A stretch of 64,000 nt of DNA from Mesorhizobium sp. M00.F.Ca.ET.216.01.1.1. Lineage in GTDB: Bacteria; Pseudomonadota; Alphaproteobacteria; Rhizobiales; Rhizobiaceae. The translations under genes were made by a program, and so were the position numbers. Positions 57,081 through 64,000 of the stretch are shown here, one piece after another. Location: NCBI RefSeq assembly GCF_004010325.2, contig NZ_SADR02000012.1, forward strand, positions 115,268 through 179,267, in the 5' to 3' direction. Each line of letters begins with the position of its first letter. Positions within the stretch are counted from its first letter, which is position 1. The notes below the pieces were generated by a model. It saw only the letters and a program-made list of their open reading frames with translations. It was not told the origin of the DNA and searched no databases.

Positions 57081-58028
57081 CTACAGGCCTTCCCCGGGTG
57101 CGACCGTGGCGAAGCCACCCTTGATGTCGGCCATCTCAGCCCCGCCGGCTCTCGCGCCGTGGATCCACGCCCGGTCGGTGCTGAAGGAATAGAGCGGCAG
57201 GTAATCGGGGAGATCGCCGTCGCGCAGAACTACATTGCTGAGGCTGTCGAGGATGAAGGCGCCGCTGCCGGTGCTTACCGACAGCACGGCGTGAAAGAAA
57301 CCCCTGCGGCGATCCTGGAGGACAATCAGCGACATCGCCTGCGCCGGAATGCCGGCCCTCAGCAGCGCCGTCATCTTGAGGATCGCGAAATCCTCGCAAT
57401 CACCGGCCCGCCGGTCGAGGATTTCCGCAGGCTTCGCCCAATAATCAAGCCTGCCGTAGACGGCGCTATCCTTCCTGTAGGCGATCAGGCGATTGACGCT
57501 GCTATTGACGAAGGACAGCTTGTCGCTGAATGCCTTGCCTCGAGCCGCGTCTATGAGGTTGGCGAAAGCGAAGCTCTTGCGCTCGCAAGCGCTGCCCGCC
57601 GAGCAGCCGACGATCGCCCGGTAGACCGGCGCCCAGCGCGCCGCAACGGGGAAGTTGCGCATCGACAAAGCGACCGATCCGAACACCCCCGGGATGATCG
57701 CCGCCGTCTGTACTGGGTCGATGTCGACATCGCCTTGCGCGGTGTCCCTCTGCGCAGTCGAAGGGTCGGCATCCGCTACGGCCGGGCCATAGCTACCGAA
57801 GACCATGCCGATCCGATAAGCCGCGGCAGGCTGCCAAGGCTGCGGCCGCTGCAGCGAAACGCCGCCGAGATCGAAGGGCGCATGGACCTTTTCCGGGAAT
57901 GCGCCGGCAGTGGCGTCATCCCTGAAAGCCGCATTCGCGAATGATGGCTGTGCCAGGCCGGCAAGGCCGATCGCCAGCAACAGCACCTTGATTCGGGTTT
58001 TTCCCGGAGCAGTTTTTTGTTCGTTCAT
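57081..58028 (-). CDS. LapG-like transglutaminase-like cysteine protease (BTLCP)
   Basis: A 315-residue periplasmic protease with signal peptide (residues 1-33). The catalytic triad of the LapG/BTLCP family is visible as Cys211 in AGDCEDFAILK, His246 in FFHAVLSV and Asp261 in FILDSLSN. LapG proteins cut giant adhesins in their N-terminal retention module and so release biofilm cells; they are held back by LapD when c-di-GMP is high. An N-terminal stretch of about 80 residues (35-115) is extra compared with LapG of Pseudomonas. It is convergent with the secretion operon and divergent from the adhesin gene. No lapD is in the window. Confidence 0.85.
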   Translation of the reverse strand: MNEQKTAPGKTRIKVLLLAIGLAGLAQPSFANAAFRDDATAGAFPEKVHAPFDLGGVSLQRPQPWQPAAAYRIGMVFGSYGPAVADADPSTAQRDTAQGDVDIDPVQTAAIIPGVFGSVALSMRNFPVAARWAPVYRAIVGCSAGSACERKSFAFANLIDAARGKAFSDKLSFVNSSVNRLIAYRKDSAVYGRLDYWAKPAEILDRRAGDCEDFAILKMTALLRAGIPAQAMSLIVLQDRRRGFFHAVLSVSTGSGAFILDSLSNVVLRDGDLPDYLPLYSFSTDRAWIHGARAGGAEMADIKGGFATVAPGEGL

Positions 58029-58351
58029 AGCGCCCACCTTTGACTGTGGATGCTACCAATCTTGTCTCAAATTATTGGAAATGAAGGTGGATAACTTTGC
58101 GGCAAGAAGCTTTGTCTACTTTGTCTAAAATTTTATTCAAATTTATACTTCTGCTACCCAGGCAACCGCCGAGGTTCCGACACTAAGAGGCCCGGGAGTT
58201 ACTACTCTATAACTGGTTATATCGAGGCAGTTTACCATGCGTAAAAAATGCTTGCGCGTGCATAACAGGATATATGAAATAGCTTGAGAGGCTGTTGCAA
58301 AGCCGCTGATGTGGCTGTCTCTATCCGGGAAATACCGGAGGGGTTTCAGCC
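58029..58351. promoter_or_regulatory. divergent control region of lapG-like protease and giant adhesin
   Basis: A 323-bp AT-rich interval without genes; an open frame on the plus strand (57910-58128) has no support. The strongly AT-rich stretch 58060-58150 probably holds the promoter elements of both genes. The adhesin ribosome site GGAGGGG is at 58336-58342. No clear inverted repeat was found. Confidence 0.45.
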
Positions 58352-61300
58352 ATGACGACCAATAACGAGTTGGACAATGTTTCGGGTTCGTGGAACGAGC
58401 ATTCCGTTTCGAGCGAACACATTTCCAGTGAACGCATTTCCAGTGAGCACAGCGGCCCGGCAGCCCCGGCAGAGATCCAGCTCGCACAGGCAGCCGCGAC
58501 GGGGCAACCGGCCGCAGCCGAGCCGGTGCCGGTCGATGTCGGCAGCGGCGCCCAGGCTCCGGCGCAGGCAGAAGCGCCAGCGGCAGCTGCAAACGCTCCG
58601 GCGGCGCATGAATATGTGGCCGACGCCGGCAACGTCGTAAAACTTCCGGCCAACGTTGCGATCGACAACATCCGCGTCGAGGGCCACAACCTGCTGCTCG
58701 AGCAGCCGGACGGCTCGGTGATCGTCATCAAGGACGGCGCCCTGAACGTACCGACCTTCATCCTCGGCGACGTCGAGGTGCCGCGCGTAGCCTTGCTGGC
58801 GGCGCTGGAAGCAAGCCATGTCGACATCGCCTTCGGCGCCGACGGTTCGATCCAGGCGGGAAACGGATCCCCGGGCAGCGCCGGCGGAAACTTCGCAATT
58901 CCCCCCGGCGGCATAGGCAACGGATTCGACCTCTCGGACCTGCTGCCGCCGACTGCCCTGCAGTTTGGGCAGCTGGAGCCGCGTGAACTGACGATCGGCG
59001 TCAGGGAAGAAGACACAACTCCAAGCATCGACCTCGGCTCCGGCCTGGTCGTCGACGAGGCCGCTCTTTCCGACGGGACAAACCCGGCGAGCACCGCTGA
59101 ACAGGCCTCAGGCACATTTAACATTGTGTCCGGCGACGGCATCGGCTCGCTGGTCATCGACGGCATCGATGTGACCAACGGCGGCAGCGTTGTCGGGCAG
59201 TATGGCACGCTGGTGGTCACCGGCAATCCAACGGACGGCTATAGCTGGTTCTATACCCTTGCCGACAATACCCTGGACCACCACGACAATCCTTCGACCG
59301 GAACGACTGAGGGCGTCTCCGACAGTTTCGCTATTGTGATAACCGACACGGACGACGATCAGGCCACGGCGACGCTCAACGTCGGCGTGCTCGACGACGG
59401 CCCTACTCTTTCGGTCCAGGCAAGCGCGCAAGCGGCTCAGCTGCTTGCGGTCGAGCTCGACGAGACGGTCGGCGCGGATCGCTACAATGGCGGCCTGGGT
59501 GAGACGGAAGATGCCGGCGGCAACGCCAACACCGATGACGGTGTCGGTCTGGCACAGGTAACGACCGGACTGGCGGGCGGCCTCTCTTCGCTGTTCGCAG
59601 TTGGTGGCGTCTACGGGGCCGACGGACCAGGCAGCACGACCACGCAGTTCGCCTTCACCGGCATACCAGCTGCGGGCCTCGCGACCAATCTGACGGCGAC
59701 GGACGGCGGCGCCATCACGCTGTTTCTCGAAGGCGGCGTTATTGTCGGCCGTGACACGCAGGGCGATCAGGTCCTGACCATCGCGATTGTCGGCGCGCCT
59801 GGCTCCGAGCAGTTGCAGACAACACTGTACGAAGCGCTCGACCACCGTGCCGATGGCAACAAATTCGATTCCGAGCTCAACCTTTCGCTGACCGATGGCG
59901 GCACGGTGCAGCTTCAGTATGAGGTCACCCGCACTGACGGTGACGGCGACACCGTCACCGGAAATGCGACGGTTAACCTGATCGATGGCAATGGCTCGGC
60001 ATTTTCGTTCGACGACGATGGCCCAAGCCTGACGGTGAGCGCCAATGAGGGTGCGGCTGGCCTGCTTTCGGTCGAACTCGACGAGACGGTTGGCGCCGAT
60101 CGCTACAATGGCAGCGAGACGGAAGATGCCGGCGGCAATGCCAACACCGACGATGCTGGCCCAGGCCTGGCGCAGGTCAGCACCGCCGTGTCGGGCGGGC
60201 TGACCAATCTGTTCACGATCGGCGGCAGCTATGGCTCCGATGGCCCCGGTACCGTCAGCGCAACCCTGAGCTTCAGCGGCATTCCGGTTGGTGGCCTCGC
60301 GACCAACCTGACGGCCACGGATGGCGGCGCCATCACGCTGTTTCTGGAAGGCAGCGTCATTGTCGGCCGTGACGCCCAGGGCGATCAGGTCCTGACCATC
60401 CAGATCGTCGGCGCGCCCGGTGCCGAGCAGTTGCAGACCACGCTCTACGAGGCGCTCGATCACGGCGCCGACGGCAACAATTTCGATTCCGAGCTCAACC
60501 TGTCGCTGACCGATGGCGGCACGGTGCAGCTTCAGTATGAGGTCACCCGCCAGGACGGCGACGGCGATACCATCACCGAGACGGCGACGGTCAACCTGAT
60601 CGACGGAAGGGGCTCGGCATTCTCGTTCGACGATGACGGCCCGACGGCCAATGGCGCCGCCCAGATCACGGCAAGTGTCGATGAGGACGGCCTCCATAAC
60701 ATCCAGTCCACTGGAAACGTCGACAATCCTCAGCCCGACGGCGAGGTAACTGGAACAAACTCAGCTGTCGCCATCGGCGCGGCCGGTGCACTGAATGCGC
60801 TCGTTGACTTCGGTTCGGACGGCCCGACTGCCACGGCTTTTAGCCTCGTCACGCAAGCCACTCCGTCGGACTCCGGTTTCGACTCGAAGGGCGGAGACGT
60901 TTTGATCGTCTCCGACGGCACGACGCTGACTGGCTATGTCGATGTTGGCGGCGGCACCGGCTATCAGGCGGGCACCGACCGTGCGGTCTTCACGCTAACT
61001 GTCGGGGCCGATGGCTCCTATGTCTTCACGCTGATCGACCAGATCGACCACCCGACGCTCGACACCATTGCGGGTGACGACACCGAAAACACGCTGGCGA
61101 ATGGCGGGATCGATCTTTCGTCATTTGTTGTTGCCACGGACGGCGATGGCGACACGATCGGACTGGCGGCAGGCACGTTCAAGGTCCAGGTGCTCGATGA
61201 CGTTCCGCAAATCGCCCCGCGCGATGCCGATACAACAACCACAACCACGACCGAAACGATCGTCTACACGCTGCAGGCCGGCAACACCGACGTTCGCGGC

Positions 61301-64000
61301 ATGGACGGCGCCGGCAACCACGACATCAAGCTTAGTGGCATCGACGTCAACGAAGGCGACAATTCCGTCAACACCACTGGCACCAAGATTGGCATCGGCG
61401 ACGGCCAGATCATTGACGGTTTTGACAGCAAGCCCAACTTGTCGGGACCTGAAATCCTGACGATGGACTTCGTCAACAATCTTGCCATCACTACCAACAA
61501 TCCGAATCCGCCGATCATCACCGATAGCGGTTCATACGATGTCGACTCAGTCAAGTTCACGATCGATGTGGCGGAGGCCCAAGGTGTCGAAGCCGCGGTC
61601 TTGTTCATCGGCGCGAAGGACGGGGGTGCATTCGAGCCGTTCACCGTAAACATCAACGGTGTTGCAACGCTCGGCACGGCGGTTTTCGAAAGCGGCGTGC
61701 AGGTTGGCTACGCCTTCGCCGGCGTGCCGGATGGTGCAACGGTCGAGGTCATTGGTAGCACCCCGTTCGACCAGCTCAAGGTGGGCAACTACGACGATTT
61801 CAAATTTGATTCCGACGGCAACGGAACGACAGACACCACCTTGACCGGCGGAAACTCGTTCAAGATCTTCGGCATCGAAGCCAAGGTCACGACCACCACC
61901 ATTGAGACCGAAGTCTTCAGGGTCAGCCACGACGAAACTGCCGGCATCAACAATGCCGCCGATCCCAATCCGGCCGACGACACCGCGTTGCCCCCGCCGG
62001 CCCTGGTCACCGAGGCAGGCGCGCTCGGCTATGCAAAATCGTCAGCCAGCGCACTCGGCCTGTTCAATAGCTCGGTCGGCGCGGACGAGGGTGCGACATT
62101 TTCCTTTGCCGTGACGGACGCGAACGGCAATCCGCTGGTGAACGTCGATTCAGGCCTGAAGACGCTTGACGGCTCGGCGATCCTGCTCTCGACAAATTCG
62201 GACGGGGTGCTCGTTGGCTCGGCCAATGGCGTCGACATCTTCAAGGTTTATGTCGATCCGACCGGAGCGATCTGGATCGGGCAATATCAGCCGATCGCTC
62301 ACACTATCGATGGTTCGAGCGCAGCCGCCTTCGACGACATCGCCATTGTCGCTGCCGATCTGCACGTGAAAGCGACCATCACCGATTTCGACGGCGATTC
62401 GAGCACAGCCGTTTCCGATGTTGCCTTGAGCGTCGAATTCCAGGACGATGGACCGCTCGCTGTCGATGATCAGGACTCGGTCACCGAGGACGGTCCGCTT
62501 ACCGCCGACGGAAACGTCGTCACCGGTGCGGGCGGCGCGGACGCAAACGCAACCGATGGCCAGGCGGACCACCTTGGCAGCGACGGCTTCGGCTCGATCG
62601 CCTGGGATGGTGCAGTTGCCAATCATGTTGCCGGTACCTACGGCCAGCTTACGGTCGGCGCCGACGGCAGCCACACCTATGTGCTCTATACCCAAGCCCA
62701 GAACCCAGCCGGATATGCCGCGGTGCAGGCGCTGGATGCCGGCCAGAGCCTGAGCGAGACCTTCAACTACACGATGAAGGACGCCGACGGCGACACCGAC
62801 ACGGCGACGCTGACGATCACCATCAACGGCACCAACGACGTGCCGCAGGTGGTCGTCGACCCGGGCAATCCGGGCGGCGGGAACGACCAGGTGTTCGAGG
62901 CCGGGCTGCCGGCGGGTTCGGCGGCCGGCAACGGCAGCCAGATCGCGACGGGCACCTTCACTCTGTCGGACCCTGACGGGCTCGACGACGTGCAGAGCGT
63001 CACCATCGGCGGCACCACGGTTGCCATCGGCAGCCTCAACGGTTCGAGCTTTGTGGGCGACCACGGCACGCTGCTGATCACCGGCTACGATCCGGCGACG
63101 GGCATCGCCAGCTACCAGTACACGCTGACCAGCCCGACGACGGACGGCCCGGGCACCGAGGCCGACAGCTTCTCGCTCACCGTGTTTGACGGCACCTCGT
63201 CGTCGGCACCGGCTGCGATCGTCATCGACATCGTCGACGACGTGCCCAATGCGGTCGACGACACCAACAGCGTCAGCGAGGACGCGGTCTCGGCGATCAA
63301 CGGCAATGTCCTGACCAACGACCTGCATGCCAACAACCAGCCAGGCGCCGACACGCCGACGAGCTTCGTCAGCTGGGACGGCAGCATCACCGGCGCGCAC
63401 GGCACCTTCGTGGCCAATGCCGACGGCAGCTACAGCTATACACTCAACAACGCCGATCCGGCGGTGCAGGCGCTGGATGCCGGCCAGAGCCTGAGCGAGA
63501 CCTTCAACTACACGATGAAGGACGCCGACGGCGACACCGACACGGCGACGCTGACGATCACCATCAACGGCACCAACGACGTGCCGCAGGTGGTCGTCGA
63601 CCCGGGCAATCCGGGCGGCGGGAACGACCAGGTGTTCGAGGCCGGGCTGCCGGCGGGTTCGGCGGCCGGCAACGGCAGCCAGATCGCGACGGGCACCTTC
63701 ACTCTGTCGGACCCTGACGGGCTCGACGACGTGCAGAGCGTCACCATCGGCGGCACCACGGTTGCCATCGGCAGCCTCAACGGTTCGAGCTTTGTGGGCG
63801 ACCACGGCACGCTGCTGATCACCGGCTACGATCCGGCGACGGGCATCGCCAGCTACCAGTACACGCTGACCAGCCCGACGACGGACGGCCCGGGCACCGA
63901 GGCCGACAGCTTCTCGCTCACCGTGTTTGACGGCACCTCGTCGTCGGCACCGGCTGCGATCGTCATCGACATCGTCGACGACGTGCCCAATGCGGTCAAC
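58352..64000 (+). CDS. giant repeat adhesin (LapA/RTX-like type I secretion substrate), 5' part
   Basis: The frame is open from ATG 58352 to the window end, 1883 codons without stop. It begins with an Ala/Pro-rich, polar segment (residues 1-90), then a conserved adhesin N-terminal module (about 90-215: NVVKLPANVAIDNIRVEGHN, LGDVEVPRVALLAALEASHV, DLLPPTALQFG). Two DUF5801-like T1SS repeats of about 206 residues follow (from 364 and 571, marked by VELDETVGADRYNG), then an unrepeated region (968-1181) and VCBS-type repeats from about 1370, including two copies of a 247-residue unit. Its RTX nonapeptides and C-terminal secretion signal would lie outside the window. The likely partners are the TolC/HlyB/HlyD-like genes and the LapG-like protease. 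Confidence 0.9.
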   Translation, partial: MTTNNELDNVSGSWNEHSVSSEHISSERISSEHSGPAAPAEIQLAQAAATGQPAAAEPVPVDVGSGAQAPAQAEAPAAAANAPAAHEYVADAGNVVKLPANVAIDNIRVEGHNLLLEQPDGSVIVIKDGALNVPTFILGDVEVPRVALLAALEASHVDIAFGADGSIQAGNGSPGSAGGNFAIPPGGIGNGFDLSDLLPPTALQFGQLEPRELTIGVREEDTTPSIDLGSGLVVDEAALSDGTNPASTAEQASGTFNIVSGDGIGSLVIDGIDVTNGGSVVGQYGTLVVTGNPTDGYSWFYTLADNTLDHHDNPSTGTTEGVSDSFAIVITDTDDDQATATLNVGVLDDGPTLSVQASAQAAQLLAVELDETVGADRYNGGLGETEDAGGNANTDDGVGLAQVTTGLAGGLSSLFAVGGVYGADGPGSTTTQFAFTGIPAAGLATNLTATDGGAITLFLEGGVIVGRDTQGDQVLTIAIVGAPGSEQLQTTLYEALDHRADGNKFDSELNLSLTDGGTVQLQYEVTRTDGDGDTVTGNATVNLIDGNGSAFSFDDDGPSLTVSANEGAAGLLSVELDETVGADRYNGSETEDAGGNANTDDAGPGLAQVSTAVSGGLTNLFTIGGSYGSDGPGTVSATLSFSGIPVGGLATNLTATDGGAITLFLEGSVIVGRDAQGDQVLTIQIVGAPGAEQLQTTLYEALDHGADGNNFDSELNLSLTDGGTVQLQYEVTRQDGDGDTITETATVNLIDGRGSAFSFDDDGPTANGAAQITASVDEDGLHNIQSTGNVDNPQPDGEVTGTNSAVAIGAAGALNALVDFGSDGPTATAFSLVTQATPSDSGFDSKGGDVLIVSDGTTLTGYVDVGGGTGYQAGTDRAVFTLTVGADGSYVFTLIDQIDHPTLDTIAGDDTENTLANGGIDLSSFVVATDGDGDTIGLAAGTFKVQVLDDVPQIAPRDADTTTTTTTETIVYTLQAGNTDVRGMDGAGNHDIKLSGIDVNEGDNSVNTTGTKIGIGDGQIIDGFDSKPNLSGPEILTMDFVNNLAITTNNPNPPIITDSGSYDVDSVKFTIDVAEAQGVEAAVLFIGAKDGGAFEPFTVNINGVATLGTAVFESGVQVGYAFAGVPDGATVEVIGSTPFDQLKVGNYDDFKFDSDGNGTTDTTLTGGNSFKIFGIEAKVTTTTIETEVFRVSHDETAGINNAADPNPADDTALPPPALVTEAGALGYAKSSASALGLFNSSVGADEGATFSFAVTDANGNPLVNVDSGLKTLDGSAILLSTNSDGVLVGSANGVDIFKVYVDPTGAIWIGQYQPIAHTIDGSSAAAFDDIAIVAADLHVKATITDFDGDSSTAVSDVALSVEFQDDGPLAVDDQDSVTEDGPLTADGNVVTGAGGADANATDGQADHLGSDGFGSIAWDGAVANHVAGTYGQLTVGADGSHTYVLYTQAQNPAGYAAVQALDAGQSLSETFNYTMKDADGDTDTATLTITINGTNDVPQVVVDPGNPGGGNDQVFEAGLPAGSAAGNGSQIATGTFTLSDPDGLDDVQSVTIGGTTVAIGSLNGSSFVGDHGTLLITGYDPATGIASYQYTLTSPTTDGPGTEADSFSLTVFDGTSSSAPAAIVIDIVDDVPNAVDDTNSVSEDAVSAINGNVLTNDLHANNQPGADTPTSFVSWDGSITGAHGTFVANADGSYSYTLNNADPAVQALDAGQSLSETFNYTMKDADGDTDTATLTITINGTNDVPQVVVDPGNPGGGNDQVFEAGLPAGSAAGNGSQIATGTFTLSDPDGLDDVQSVTIGGTTVAIGSLNGSSFVGDHGTLLITGYDPATGIASYQYTLTSPTTDGPGTEADSFSLTVFDGTSSSAPAAIVIDIVDDVPNAVN
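58406..58450 (+). repeat. three 15-bp tandem repeats in the adhesin N-terminus
   Basis: Three consecutive 15-bp units encode VSSEH, ISSER and ISSEH. They lie in the polar N-terminal extension of the adhesin, before the Ala-rich region. Copies 2 and 3 differ at two or three bases, copy 1 by more. Confidence 0.75.
59441..60626 (+). repeat. two diverged T1SS/DUF5801-like repeats in the adhesin
   Basis: Two copies of about 206 codons start at 59441 and 60062. Both carry VELDETVGADRYNG, ETEDAGGNANTDD, NLTATDGGAITLFLEG, VIVGRD, GDQVLTI, EQLQTTLYEALDH, LNLSLTDGGTVQLQYEVTR and GDGDT blocks. They differ by small insertions (two residues fewer and one more) and many substitutions, so this duplication is older than the 741-bp repeat. 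Confidence 0.85.
62720..63997 (+). repeat. 741-bp-period tandem repeat in the adhesin, identical where visible
   Basis: Bases 62720-63256 and 63461-63997 match by eye over 537 bp with no difference found, at an offset of 741 bp (247 codons). The unit contains a VCBS-like domain (SLSETFNYTMKDADGDTDTA, ending TLTITINGTNDVPQ) and an Ig-like domain (GTFTLSDPDGLDDVQSVTIG). The first difference is at 63998 (A for G), two bases before the window end. Further copies may follow outside. Confidence 0.92.

Noticed and set aside
59108..60697. Minus-strand open frame of 529 codons with internal repeats
   Set aside because: Its repeats mirror the T1SS repeats of the adhesin on the other strand.
62150..63805. 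Minus-strand open frame of 551 codons inside the adhesin
   Set aside because: It is antisense to the VCBS repeats and itself repeats with the same 741-bp period; the adhesin frame explains the coding bias and no ribosome site or known domain was seen.

Overview
The window is a GC-rich alphaproteobacterial chromosome segment, most like Mesorhizobium or a close relative in the Rhizobiales. This rests on the gene content and order: a pckA / chvI-chvG / truncated hprK / EIIA-Man / HPr / ahcY / divL / tsaE / addBA / trxA block, a trpFBA-accD-folC operon, DUF2852, and rhizobial intergenic palindromes. No tRNA, rRNA, insertion sequence, prophage or CRISPR array was seen.

Layout. (1) Bases 1-6.9 kb: the 3' part of coaA, then a surface-polysaccharide modification cluster resembling a gtr module (GtrB-like transferase, SAM methyltransferase, GtrA-like flippase, two paralogous GT-C-like membrane proteins). 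The second paralogue is broken by an in-frame amber codon, and a fragment of alkB lies between the two copies. (2) 6.9-8.5 kb: alkB, a frameshifted BON-LysM pseudogene and arfB. (3) 8.5-20.9 kb: pckA divergent from chvIG, then the regulatory PTS proteins, ahcY, a DivL-type kinase with Tyr in place of the phospho-acceptor His, a TsaE-AmgK fusion and MurU. (4) 20.9-28 kb: addB, addA, trxA. (5) 28-38 kb: cupin and VOC proteins, folC-accD-trpA-trpB-trpF, a metallopeptidase-like protein, DUF2852, a BenE-type transporter and a hydrolase. (6) 38-44.9 kb: translation genes infC (AUU start), rpmI, rplT, pheS, pheT, with a GFA-domain gene wedged between pheS and pheT. (7) 45-51 kb: oxidoreductases, a LysR regulator, cytochrome b561 and YceI.

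(8) 51.4-64 kb is the most interesting part. It holds a TolC / HlyB-type ABC transporter / HlyD type I secretion operon ending in a small ribbon-helix-helix protein, a convergent LapG-like transglutaminase-fold protease, and the first 1883 codons of a giant repeat adhesin that runs off the window. The genes suggest a Lap-like system in which the adhesin is exported by the transporter and released by the protease. No LapD-type c-di-GMP receptor is present in the window. The adhesin carries a 741-bp-period repeat that appears identical at DNA level where both copies are visible.

All coordinates come from reading the sequence. Function calls rest on remembered family motifs; no database search was run.
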